A DNA stretch of 64,000 bases from DATFDN01 sp963818885 (GTDB lineage: Bacteria > Pseudomonadota > Alphaproteobacteria > Acetobacterales > Acetobacteraceae): assembly GCA_963818885.1 (NCBI GenBank), contig CAWFTP010000006.1, forward strand, positions 1 to 64,000, given 5' to 3'. The translations under genes were made by a program, and so were the position numbers. The notes under the pieces were generated by a model. It had not been told where the DNA came from and searched no databases. It worked only from the letters and a program-made list of their open reading frames with translations. Position 1 is the stretch's first letter; each line of letters opens with the position of its first letter. Shown here one piece after another: positions 1 to 9,035 of this stretch.

Positions 1-389
1 GCCTGGCATCTCGCGCGGTTCATCGAGGAGGTGCGAGGCATCCCCGCCGATCCCGTGGTGCTGCGTCAGAACTGGCTCGAGGCCTACAACTACGTGACCG
101 ACAAGGGCGCGCTCGCGCTGAACGACTACGCGCGGACCAATGATCCCTTCTCGAAGATCGGCAAAGCCCAGGTCGCGGTTGATGTGTCGAGCGTGATCCG
201 CGCCTCCGATGACAGCTTCCGCGTCGAATGGGTCGAACGTCATTACGTCGACGATGCGTTGGCCGCGACCGAACGCTGGAGCGCCATCCTCACCATCGTC
301 GTGCAGACGCCGACCGACGCCGATCGGCTGAAGAAGAACCCTCTCGGCGTCTACGTCCATGCCCTCAACTGGTCCAAGGAGCTCGGCTG

Positions 390-390
<1 letters not shown>
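1..390 (+). CDS. trbF: Conjugal transfer protein TrbF (VirB8-like), 5' truncated by window edge
   Basis: This is the C-terminal 129 residues of TrbF, the VirB8-type inner-membrane scaffold of P-type conjugative type IV secretion systems. The reading frame is open from base 1. Typical features are RQNWLEAYNYVTDKGA, DPFSKIG and the YVHALNWSKEL end. The N-terminal membrane segment lies outside the window. The stop overlaps the start of trbG (TGATG), as in other trb operons. The family call rests on recognised sequence and on the trbF-trbG-trbI order. Confidence 0.9.
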
Positions 391-1374
<984 letters not shown>

Positions 1375-1378
<4 letters not shown>

Positions 1379-2553
1379 CCGACGCGCCGCATGAAGAGGC
1401 GGCGGGCCCTCCCGACGGCGATCGGCCGCCGCAGGAAATGCGGCTGCGATCCGGCCGGGCACCCGTCACGCGGCTCTCCCGCAAGGTCCTGATCGGTCTT
1501 GGCACGGCTGCGGCCATTGGGATCGGCGGCGCGCTGTTCCTGGCTCTCCGGCCGCAGCACCAGACCACCGGGTCGGAACTCTACAACACGAGCAACCGGA
1601 TGACCCCGGATGGCCTCGCCAATCTGCCGCGCGACTACACGGGTCTGCCGAAAACCGTTCCCCAGCTCGGCCCGCCGCTTCCCGGCGATCTAGGCAAACC
1701 GATCGCCAATGCCGGCGCGCCAGCGCCCGGCATGCCAACACCCGGCCAGGATCCAGAGCAGCAGCGCATCGCTCAGGAGCAGGAGGCAGCGCGTACCAGC
1801 CATCTCTTCGCGACGACCAACGTCGGACAGGTCGCGCCCGCGGCCATCCCGGCATCGACCGGCGGGCAGGCGGTCGTGCCCGCCACCGGCTCAGCCGATC
1901 TGATGTCGCAGGATCACAAGCTCGCCTTTCTGAACGGCAATGTCGATCGTCGCACGGTCAGCCCAGATCGCGTCGAACCGCCCGCCAGTCCCTACTCCTG
2001 CAGGCCGGCGCTGTGATCCCCGCGGCGCTGATCACCGGACTGCGTTCCGACCTGCCTGGCCAGGTCACCGCTCAGGTCACCGAGGATGTCTACGACAGTC
2101 CGACCGGACAGATTCTCCTGATCCCGCAGGGCGCGCGCCTGATCGGCCAGTACGACGCCCAGATCGCCTTCGGGCAGTCGCGGGCTCTGTTGGTCTGGAA
2201 CCGCCTGATCATGCCGAACGGCCGCTCGATCGTGCTGGAGCGCCAGCCCGGCGCCGATCGCGGAAGGCTATGCCGGTCTGGAGGACGAGGTCGACAACCA
2301 CTGGGGCATGCTGTTCAAGGCCGCGATCCTCTCGACCGTCCTGAGCGTCGGGTCGGAGGCCGGCATGAGCGGCAACAGCAACGGCTCGCTCGCCGAAGCG
2401 ATCCAGCAAGGGATGTCGCAAAGCATCAACCAGACCGGCCAGCAGGTGGTCAGCCGCTCGCTCAGCATCCAGCCGACCATCACCATCCGTCCGGGTTTCC
2501 CGGTCCGCGTGATGGTCACGCACGATCTCGTGCTCGAACCCTACCGCGCTTGA
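1375..2553 (+). CDS. trbI: Conjugal transfer protein TrbI (VirB10-like), two compensating frameshifts
   Basis: TrbI is the VirB10-type energy-sensing protein that spans inner membrane to outer membrane in the mating channel. A cytoplasmic N-terminus precedes one membrane segment (about residues 43-60, VLIGLGTAAAIGIGGALFLA) and a Pro/Gln-rich periplasmic linker. The beta-barrel core follows: GAVIPAALITGLRSDLPGQ, DVYDSPTG, LLIPQGARLIGQYD and PGFPVRVMVTHDL. A missing base near 1995 (after ASPY) and an extra base near 2258 (AD/AEGYAGLEDEVDNHWG) shift the middle third into another frame. They cancel, giving about 392 residues. GTG start overlapping the trbG stop. Confidence 0.87.
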
Positions 2554-3672
2554 GGAGGTCCCCTTGGCCAAGCTGAAGCTCGGCGTCATTGCCGACGAAA
2601 GGCCGGTGAAGCTGACGGTCGAGCTTCCGGCTTCCGTTCATCGCGATCTCGTCGCCTATGGCCAGGTGCTCGCGCGGGAGACCGGACAGGGCGCTGTCGA
2701 ACCCGCGAAGCTGATCGCCCCGATGCTCCAACGGTTCATGGCGACCGACCGCGCCTTCGCCAAGCTCCGCCGCGGGGCGGTCGTCTCCGGACAGGCTCCG
2801 TGAACGCGCCTCGTCCCGGAGGAACGCGACGAAGCGCCCGACGGCAGGGTCCTCGAGCTCCGGCAGCCACGCCAGCGACATTTCCACCGAGGCGCCGGGA
2901 TCGTCGATCCGCTTGAACACCACGCCCGCGAACCCGGCCTCGGCGTGGCTGGCCGTGGCGAAGGTGATGCCGAAGCCCGCGCTGACCAGGGCGAAGACGC
3001 TTTGCTTGCTGGCGGGATGTGCCTGGAACCGAGCGCCCTCCCCAAGGAACGCGGCATAGAACTCCCGCGCAACCTGGCTCTCGTCCCAGCCCTGGACCAG
3101 GACGACCTCCTCCCGAAGCTCGGCCCAGCGCACCACGGACCGCCTCGCAAGCGGGTGAACCGCCGGGAGCACGGCCATCAGCCGGTCGCGAAAGAGCGGC
3201 ACGCTCGCGACGCGCGGCCACAAGGCCTGGCTCGCGGTGAGGACGACGTCCAGGTGACGCTCCTCGACCTCTGCCACGAGGTCCCGGTCGCTCAGTTCCG
3301 CCACGGTCAGGATGATGTTCGGGTTCCTTGCCCGCCATCCGGCCAGCAAGCCAGGAGCGGTGTGCCGATCGGCGGCAGGCGAACGCCGAGGCGGATCTCG
3401 CCCACGTCGCCGGCGCCGCTCACGCTGCCGGAGCTCTTCAGGGCCTCCAGTTCGCCGAGCACGCGCCGCACATGCTGCATCACGGCCCGTCCACCGGGCG
3501 TCAGACGGACCCCGGAATGCCCACGCTCGAACAGCGCCAGCCCGAGCTCGTCTTCGAGCCGGGCGACACGGCGGCTGATCGTCGAGGTGCTGATGCCCGC
3601 GGCCTCGGCCGCTCGGGCAAAGTTGCCGGCCGTCGCTGAAGCCGCCAGATATTCGAGGTCACGGATCTCCAC
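2516..3672 (-). CDS. LysR-family transcriptional regulator, frameshifted, abnormal 3' end
   Basis: The N-terminal winged helix is clear: MEIRDLEYLAASATAGNFARA, then STISRRVARLEDELGLALFERG. An effector-binding domain follows (ARNPNIILTVAELSDRDLVAEV, LDVVLTAS, FALVSAGFGITFA). A base is missing near 3345-3370, between LPPIGT and LLAGWRARNPN. The effector domain logically ends near 2820 (RFVAFLRDEARS), but the frame stays open for about 100 further codons, antisense to the DUF2274 gene, giving about 385 residues against 300 for the family. Either another indel hides the true stop or the 3' end was replaced when the trb block was joined. LysR regulators normally control the divergent neighbour, here the two-component genes. 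A 30-bp near-palindrome lies in the shared intergenic space. Confidence 0.75.
2564..2803 (+). CDS. DUF2274 domain-containing protein
   Basis: A 79-residue protein that is the usual last gene of alphaproteobacterial trb operons, directly after trbI. It begins at a TTG with a strong ribosome site (gaggaggt, 2552-2559) that overlaps the trbI stop, so it is probably translated with it. The pattern KLTVELPASVHRDLVAYGQVLA resembles ribbon-helix-helix DNA-binding proteins, so a role in regulating transfer genes is plausible but unproven. Its 3' end lies inside the open frame of the convergent LysR gene. Confidence 0.8.
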   Translation: MAKLKLGVIADERPVKLTVELPASVHRDLVAYGQVLARETGQGAVEPAKLIAPMLQRFMATDRAFAKLRRGAVVSGQAP

Positions 3673-3774
3673 AGGGCCACCTCGGCGTTTGCCTGTCGGC
3701 CTGAGCCGGAGTGGGCGGAGTCTGGCGCGATGATTCGTCAGGAGGATGTCATGCGGACCGGCTTTTCTTGAAGC

Positions 3775-3804
3775 AGTGTGTCAAATCCCGGGAAATGACA
3801 CACT
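3775..3804. promoter_or_regulatory. 30-bp interrupted palindrome, candidate operator
   Basis: Perfect 9-bp arms AGTGTGTCA (3775-3783) and TGACACACT (3796-3804) flank a 12-bp centre that contains the palindrome CCCGGG. It lies between the divergent lysR (start 3672) and the response regulator (start 3860), 55 bp upstream of the latter. Symmetry and position suggest a regulator-binding site; which protein binds it is not known. Confidence 0.5.
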
Positions 3805-3859
3805 AGACTACAATCCGGCTGTCACGGACCTGCGGCAGACATGCGATGGTTATGACGCC

Positions 3860-4591
3860 ATGGACGGGTCACGGCACATCTTGGTCGTCGATGACGACAA
3901 GGAATTGCGCGGCCTTCTCTCGCGCTTCCTGACCGGCAACGGATTTCGCGTGTCCGTTGCGCAGGATGCTGCTGCGATGACGCAGACGATGAGCGCGGCG
4001 CGCATCGATCTCATCATCCTCGACATCATGATGCCGGGCGAGGACGGCCTCAGCGTCTGCCGGCGGCTGCGCGCCAACGGGACCATCCCGATCATCATGC
4101 TCACGGCAAAGGGATCGGAGTTCGATCGGGTGGCCGGCCTCGAAATCGGCGCCGACGATTATCTCGCGAAGCCATTTGGCATCCACGAGCTGCTTGCCCG
4201 CGTTCGTGCCGTCCTGCGGCGCGCGGCGATGCCCATCCCCGGATCGCCCGCTGGCGCGCGGCGGGTCTTCGAGTTCGCGGGCTGGCGCCTGGACGTCTCG
4301 CGACGGGAGCTACGCTCGCCGGCGAACGCGCTGGTCGATCTCCGTGCCGCTGAGTTCGACGTGCTTCTCGCACTCGTCGAGCATCCGCAACGCGTGCTGA
4401 CACGAGACCAGCTGCTCGATCTGGCGCGGGGGCGGTCAAGCGATGCCTTCGATCGCACCATCGATCTCTACATCAGCCGGCTGCGCCGCCGTCTCGAAGC
4501 TGATCCCAAGGAGCCTGCGCTGATCAAGACGATGCGTAGCGAGGGATACATCCTCACGGCCGACGTCACCCTCAACGGAGCACCCTGGTGA
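3860..4591 (+). CDS. OmpR-family response regulator
   Basis: A 243-residue two-component response regulator. The receiver domain (residues 5-118) has the acidic pocket DDD at 11-13, the phospho-acceptor Asp55 in LIILDIMMPGEDG, and the Thr/Lys switch residues in MLTAKG and YLAKPF. The C-terminal winged helix (about 140-235) carries LRAAEFDVLLALVEHPQRVLTR and DLYISRLRRRLE, typical of OmpR. I chose the ATG at 3860 because the receiver begins right after it; the frame is open further upstream. Its stop overlaps the sensor-kinase start, so the two form an operon. The signal is unknown. Confidence 0.9.
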   Translation: MDGSRHILVVDDDKELRGLLSRFLTGNGFRVSVAQDAAAMTQTMSAARIDLIILDIMMPGEDGLSVCRRLRANGTIPIIMLTAKGSEFDRVAGLEIGADDYLAKPFGIHELLARVRAVLRRAAMPIPGSPAGARRVFEFAGWRLDVSRRELRSPANALVDLRAAEFDVLLALVEHPQRVLTRDQLLDLARGRSSDAFDRTIDLYISRLRRRLEADPKEPALIKTMRSEGYILTADVTLNGAPW

Positions 4592-6024
4592 TGCGGCGAC
4601 CGGACAGCATCACCACGACTATCGGGCTCGCGGTCGTCGTCGCGATGGTCCTCGGATTCGGCCTTCAACGGGTGGTGACGACCGCGCTGCCCTATTTCGG
4701 CTTCGAGCGCCGGCAGGAGCTTCCCAAGGTCGAGGAACGCTTCCTGCTGCAGCTTCCCGGCCGGGTGGCCGCACTGCTCGATATCCTCGACGGTACGCCG
4801 GTCGCGGACAGACCGACCGTCGTCGCCAACGCCCAGCTTCCGCAGGTCCGCCTTCGCTTGCTCGACGCGCCCGCGCCGAATCTGGGCAACCGTGGCGAGC
4901 CAGACGCGGAGGCGATGCGCCATCGCATCGAGGCTGCTCTGAGCGCGCCGCGACCGGTGATCGTCGCCGATCGTTATCGTTTAGCCGATGAGAAGGCCGG
5001 GCCGGCGGGCGGGCGCGTCGAGAACGGTGTCTGGATCGAAGCTTCCCTCTCGAACGGTCAATGGCTTCTGGTCGTGTTCAACCTTGACCCGCCGCCTCCG
5101 AACGACCCAGTGGCGGCCGAGTTCTCTCTCGCCAGCGTTGCTGCCTGGGTGATCCTCGCGCTTGCCTTGGCAGCGCTCTTATCGGTCGTGGCAGCCAGGC
5201 GCGTCGTAAAGCCGCTTTCTGAACTTTCCGCAGCGGTCGATCGCCTCGGCCCCAGCGGCGACGATCCATCAGTTCCGCCGCATGGGCCGCGAGAGATCGA
5301 AGGAATCATCAGGGCTTTCAATCGAATGCGGGAACGGCTCCGCCGCTTCAACGAAGATCGCACGCGCATGATGGCGGCGATGTCCCACGATCTTCGGACA
5401 CCGCTGACGCGGCTGCGCATGCGCATCGAAATGGCTCAAGGCCTCGAGGATCAGCAGAAGATGCTCGACGAGCTCGACATGATGAATGGCATGGTCGAAT
5501 CGATCCTGTCATTCACGCGGGACGATGCGAAGCAGGAGGCTCGATCGCTCGTCGATCTGAGCGCTCTGGTCGAAGGCATCTGCGAGGATGCCGTGGACGC
5601 CGGCGAGAAGGTGACCTTCTCGGGACCGCGCGACGTGACGATTTCCTGTCGGCCGACTGCCATGCGGCGGGCGATCTCCAACCTCGTGGACAATGCCATC
5701 AAATACGGTGGCAAGGCCGACGTAACGCTCGCCGCTGAGGCTGGCCGGGTCGTGATCACCGTTGAAGATGAAGGCCCTGGAATCCCGCGCAGCGAGCGGG
5801 AGAAGGTGTTCGAGCCATTCTACAGGATCGGCAGCGCTCGAGATCCCGACACTGGTGGAGTCGGTCTCGGCCTTTCCGTCACTCGCTCGATCGTCTGGGA
5901 ACACGGCGGGGATATCACCCTCGGCAATCGAAAGGGCGGGGGACTGACAGTGCGGGTGGAGCTGCCCGCCGAACATCCATTTCGGCGTGAGCAAGATGTG
6001 GCCGCAGGACCCCCGGTCGTGTGA
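4591..6024 (+). CDS. EnvZ-type sensor histidine kinase
   Basis: A 477-residue membrane histidine kinase, partner of the regulator just upstream. Two membrane segments (about 8-28 and 182-203) bracket a periplasmic domain of about 150 residues. A HAMP domain follows (RRVVKPLSELSAAVDRL), then the H box MSHDLRTPLTRLRMRIE with His267, the N box NLVDNAIKYGG, and the G boxes DEGPGIP and GVGLGLS, all intact. A GTG three bases earlier (4588) is an alternative start. The layout resembles EnvZ/QseC-like sensors; no sequence feature reveals the ligand. Confidence 0.9.
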   Translation: MRRPDSITTTIGLAVVVAMVLGFGLQRVVTTALPYFGFERRQELPKVEERFLLQLPGRVAALLDILDGTPVADRPTVVANAQLPQVRLRLLDAPAPNLGNRGEPDAEAMRHRIEAALSAPRPVIVADRYRLADEKAGPAGGRVENGVWIEASLSNGQWLLVVFNLDPPPPNDPVAAEFSLASVAAWVILALALAALLSVVAARRVVKPLSELSAAVDRLGPSGDDPSVPPHGPREIEGIIRAFNRMRERLRRFNEDRTRMMAAMSHDLRTPLTRLRMRIEMAQGLEDQQKMLDELDMMNGMVESILSFTRDDAKQEARSLVDLSALVEGICEDAVDAGEKVTFSGPRDVTISCRPTAMRRAISNLVDNAIKYGGKADVTLAAEAGRVVITVEDEGPGIPRSEREKVFEPFYRIGSARDPDTGGVGLGLSVTRSIVWEHGGDITLGNRKGGGLTVRVELPAEHPFRREQDVAAGPPVV

Positions 6025-6185
6025 GGGCGGTCTCGTCGCGTAGGCGCACCAATTCGCATCCCCACGGACACAGCCCGAGAGGCGCGCTTCGGCCTCTTAC
6101 GAGTCCCTCGTTTCAGCCGCGACCGGGTTCGGATGGTTGCCTCCTGTGTTCGTCCCGCCTCAGCAGTCCACAGCACTTCGAGGTC

Positions 6186-6207
6186 GGTGTTGACCAGGTG
6201 TTGACCA
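6186..6207. repeat. Tandem 11-bp direct repeat near the tRNA
   Basis: GGTGTTGACCA occurs twice back to back (6186-6196 and 6197-6207), 66 bp from the tRNA-Gly 3' end. An inverted 8-bp copy of the junction (CAGGTGTT, as AACACCTG) lies at 6249-6256. Paired and inverted short repeats next to an integration site resemble integrase or excisionase arm sites; this role is inferred. Confidence 0.45.
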
Positions 6208-6221
6208 CACCCAAAACGCCA

Positions 6222-6241
6222 ATGGCCGCTTGCGCGGCCAT
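6222..6241. terminator. Strong hairpin between element genes and tRNA
   Basis: ATGGCCGC and GCGGCCAT form a perfect 8-bp stem with a TTGC loop. There is no T-run on the plus strand. It could end transcription after the sensor kinase or be part of the attachment region. No other feature or gene was seen between 6025 and 6185. Confidence 0.4.
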
Positions 6242-6272
6242 CGTCATAAACACCTGATATTCTTAAGAAATT

Positions 6273-6347
6273 TGGAGCGGGCGAAGGGATTCGAACCCTC
6301 GACCCCAACCTTGGCAAGGTTGTGCTCTACCCCTGAGCTACGCCCGC
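6273..6347 (-). tRNA. tRNA-Gly (GCC)
   Basis: Read on the minus strand, the sequence starts GCGGGCGTAGCTCAGGGGTA and folds as a cloverleaf: 7-bp acceptor stem GCGGGCG/CGCCCGC, D arm, anticodon stem CAACC/GGTTG with loop TTGCCAA (anticodon GCC), T arm with GGTTCGAATCC, discriminator T and an encoded CCA (6273-6275). Its 3' end abuts the conjugative element, so the gene remained intact or was rebuilt on integration. Confidence 0.97.
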
Positions 6348-6438
6348 ATCCGGGCGGCTAGATAGAGCCGCCCGCCCAGGATGGCAACACCGAGACCGCA
6401 GTGGCCCAGGCCCGTCCGGCGCTCTATAAAGTGCCGCC

Positions 6439-6879
6439 ATGAACGTCCCCCTGGCCCTGCCTGACTGGATGCCCTGGTGGGTTCCCACCATCGTCCTGAT
6501 CATCGCGCTGCTGTGGCTGCTGGCGTTCCTCCTCGTGCCGTTCAGCGTCATCGGAGTGAAGTCGCGCCTCGACGGGCTCGAGGCACGCCTCGATGAAATC
6601 CAGGGGGAGATCCGCACCCTGACGCTGCGCTTGCCCGACGCGGCCCGCCATGTCGAGTTCGACGATCTCTATGCCGCGCCGCCGCCCGAACCCGCCGCGG
6701 CGCCGCCGCGGCGTGCCGCGCCTTTCTCTCGCCCGCCGATCCCACCCGCCGCGCATCAACTCGACGAAGACCGCGACAAGTCCCTCTCCGCTCCGCCGCC
6801 GCCCTCGAACGTGTTCAGGCGGCCGCGCCGCCCCACCCGCGACGACCGGACCGAGCCGAAGCTCGATTGGCCCCGCTGA
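6439..6879 (+). CDS. Small single-pass membrane protein, unknown
   Basis: A 146-residue protein with one strong N-terminal membrane segment (about 14-38, WVPTIVLIIALLWLLAFLLV). A short amphipathic coiled-coil-like stretch follows (SRLDGLEARLDEIQGEIRTL), then a long Pro/Ala/Arg-rich tail. I recognise no domain. It is the first gene on the chromosomal side of the tRNA and lies 65 bp before the nitrilase gene in the same direction. The ATG at 6439 fits the start of the hydrophobic stretch. Confidence 0.6.
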   Translation: MNVPLALPDWMPWWVPTIVLIIALLWLLAFLLVPFSVIGVKSRLDGLEARLDEIQGEIRTLTLRLPDAARHVEFDDLYAAPPPEPAAAPPRRAAPFSRPPIPPAAHQLDEDRDKSLSAPPPPSNVFRRPRRPTRDDRTEPKLDWPR

Positions 6880-6944
6880 CCGCAAGGATTGCGCCGTCCT
6901 CGGGGTTGCGGTTCTCTGGCGATGCCCTGGAGCAAGGAGGCGAG

Positions 6945-7787
6945 ATGCGCGTCAGCGTGGTGCAGATGAATCCCGGCGCCGACAAGGCGGCCAACATCGA
7001 CCAGGCGGGTCGGCTGATCGGCCAGGCGATCGAGGCGGACCGCCCCGACATCGTCAGCCTGCCGGAGGTGTGGACGTGTCTCGGCGGCACGCGGGCGAGC
7101 AAGTTCGAGCAAGCCGAGCGACTGCCCGCCAGGGGCTCGAACGAACCCGGCGGGCCGGCCTATGAATTCCTGCGCGAGATCGCGCGCGGCGCACACGTCC
7201 ATGTGCACGGCGGCTCGATCCAGGAGACGGATGGCGGGGAGAAGCTGTTCAACACCACGGTCGTCTTCGACCCCGACGGGCAGGAGATCGCGCGCTACCG
7301 CAAGATCCACCTGTTCGACATCACCGGCCCCGACGGCACCGGCTTCAAGGAGAGCAACACCTACGGCGCGGGCGACGAAATCATCACCTACACCGCCAAC
7401 GGCACCACGGTGGGTGCCGCCATCTGCTACGACCTGCGCTTCCCCGAGCTGTTCCTCGCGCTGCGCCGTGCCGGCGCCGAGGTGATCTTCCTGCCCTCCG
7501 CCTTCACCCTGCTGACGGGGAAGGATCATTGGGAGCCGCTGATCCGCGCCCGCGCGATCGAGACGCAGTGCTGGCTCGCCGCGCCCGCCGCCTGGGGGCG
7601 CTATCTCGAAGGCTCCCGCAACGAACCCCGCGACACCTATGGGCACTCGATGATCGTCGATCCCTGGGGACAGGTCGTGGCGCAGGTCTCGGACGGCACC
7701 GGCTGGGCGACGGCGCGCATCGACCCGCGCGTCACTGTACGGGTGCGCCGTGATATGCCGGTGCTGGAGCACCGGGCGCTCGCTTGA
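6945..7787 (+). CDS. Carbon-nitrogen hydrolase (nitrilase superfamily)
   Basis: A 280-residue cytoplasmic amidohydrolase of the Nit1/Nit2 type, which cleaves C-N bonds of small amides. The catalytic Glu41 (SLPEVW), Lys120 (YRKIHLFD) and Cys161 (GAAICYDLRFPE) are all present. Family members often remove deaminated glutathione or omega-amides; the substrate here is inferred only at family level. The start at 6945 follows AAGGAGG (6934-6940). The stop overlaps the nadK start (TTGA), so the two are translationally coupled. Confidence 0.88.
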   Translation: MRVSVVQMNPGADKAANIDQAGRLIGQAIEADRPDIVSLPEVWTCLGGTRASKFEQAERLPARGSNEPGGPAYEFLREIARGAHVHVHGGSIQETDGGEKLFNTTVVFDPDGQEIARYRKIHLFDITGPDGTGFKESNTYGAGDEIITYTANGTTVGAAICYDLRFPELFLALRRAGAEVIFLPSAFTLLTGKDHWEPLIRARAIETQCWLAAPAAWGRYLEGSRNEPRDTYGHSMIVDPWGQVVAQVSDGTGWATARIDPRVTVRVRRDMPVLEHRALA

Positions 7788-8548
7788 GCCCACGCCTGGC
7801 GATCGTCGCCGCCTCGACCGTGCTCGCGCGGGAGGCGCGCGACAGGCTGGCCGCGGCTGTCGGCGATGTTCCGTTCGAGGAGGCCGACATCATCGTGGCA
7901 CTCGGCGGCGACGGCACGATGCTGGAGACGTTGCACCGGGTGCTGGACCGGCCGGTCCCGGTCTACGGCATGAATTGCGGCTCGGTCGGCTTCATGATGA
8001 ACCCGTTCGCCGAGGCCGGATTGGTTGAGCGCATCGCCCAGGCGCAGGCGGCCATCCTGCATCCCCTGCGCATGCACGCGGTCACGTCAGCGGGAGCCGT
8101 CGAGGAGGCGCTGGCCTTCAACGAGGTAAGCCTGCTGCGCCAACTCCGCCAGGCGGCCAAGATCCGCATATCGGTCGATGGCCATGTCCGGCTGCCGGAG
8201 CTGATCTGCGACGGGATCTTGATCAGCACCCCTGCGGGCTCGACCGCCTACAATCTCTCGGCGCATGGCCCGATCGTGCCGCTGTCGGCGGATTTGCTGC
8301 CGATGACCCCGATCAGCGCTTTCCGTCCGCGACGCTGGCGCGGCGCCCTGCTGGCGAGCGCCGCCGATGTGCTGTTCGAGGTGCTCGAGGCGGACAAGCG
8401 CCCAGTCGCGGCGGTCGCCGATTTCACCGAGGTCCGCGACGTGGTCTCGGTCGCGGTGAGCGAGGATCGCGCGGTGGAGGTCTCGGTCCTGTTCGACCCC
8501 GGCCAGAGCCTGTCCGAGCGGATCATCGCCGAACAATTCACCGTCTGA
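7784..8548 (+). CDS. nadK: NAD kinase
   Basis: NadK phosphorylates NAD+ to NADP+ with ATP or polyphosphate. The 254-residue protein has the signature GGDGTM at 41-46 (catalytic Asp43), the GMNCGSVGFMMN segment, and CDGILISTPAGSTAYNLSAHGP, which lines the NAD site. LTPIS/MTPISAFRPRRWRG is typical of alphaproteobacterial enzymes. TTG start overlapping the nitrilase stop. A Rieske gene follows 11 bp later. Confidence 0.93.
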   Translation: MSPRLAIVAASTVLAREARDRLAAAVGDVPFEEADIIVALGGDGTMLETLHRVLDRPVPVYGMNCGSVGFMMNPFAEAGLVERIAQAQAAILHPLRMHAVTSAGAVEEALAFNEVSLLRQLRQAAKIRISVDGHVRLPELICDGILISTPAGSTAYNLSAHGPIVPLSADLLPMTPISAFRPRRWRGALLASAADVLFEVLEADKRPVAAVADFTEVRDVVSVAVSEDRAVEVSVLFDPGQSLSERIIAEQFTV

Positions 8549-8559
8549 TAAGGCCGCCC

Positions 8560-8973
8560 ATGAGCAAGCATGTCGTCGCCAAGGTCTCCGACATTCCCCC
8601 GGGCGAGCGCAAGCTCGTCACGGTGCGGGGACGCCCGATTGCCATCTTCAATCTCTCGGGCGACTTCTACGGCCTGCTAAATCGCTGCCCGCATCAGGGT
8701 GGCTCGCTCTGCGACGGGCTGCTCACCGGGCTGATCGAGGCCGACGAGCCGGGCGTGTATCGCTATTCGAGAAAGGGCGAGATCATTCGCTGCCCCTGGC
8801 ACGGCTGGGAGTTCGACATCCGCACCGGCCAGTCCTGGTGCGACCCCACGAAGGTCCAGGTGCGCAACTACAAGGTGGAGGTCGAACTCGGGCAGCGTGT
8901 TGTTCAGGGACCGTACGTGGCGGAAACAGTGCCGGTTTCCGTCGAGGAGGAGTATATCGTCGTTGACGTCTGA
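8560..8973 (+). CDS. Rieske [2Fe-2S] domain protein
   Basis: A 137-residue stand-alone Rieske protein. The two iron-sulfur ligand pairs are CPHQG (Cys43, His45) and CPWHGWEFD (Cys78, His81), the spacing of ring-hydroxylating-oxygenase type ferredoxins. No oxygenase alpha subunit is nearby, so it probably serves as an electron carrier or is a small orphan member of the family. ATG start 11 bp after nadK, same direction. Confidence 0.88.
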   Translation: MSKHVVAKVSDIPPGERKLVTVRGRPIAIFNLSGDFYGLLNRCPHQGGSLCDGLLTGLIEADEPGVYRYSRKGEIIRCPWHGWEFDIRTGQSWCDPTKVQVRNYKVEVELGQRVVQGPYVAETVPVSVEEEYIVVDV

Positions 8974-9035
8974 GCGTGGCGCGCGCCACCTCCGGTTTCA
9001 CCCCTTCTTCAGCGGCTGACGACTATATTCGAACC

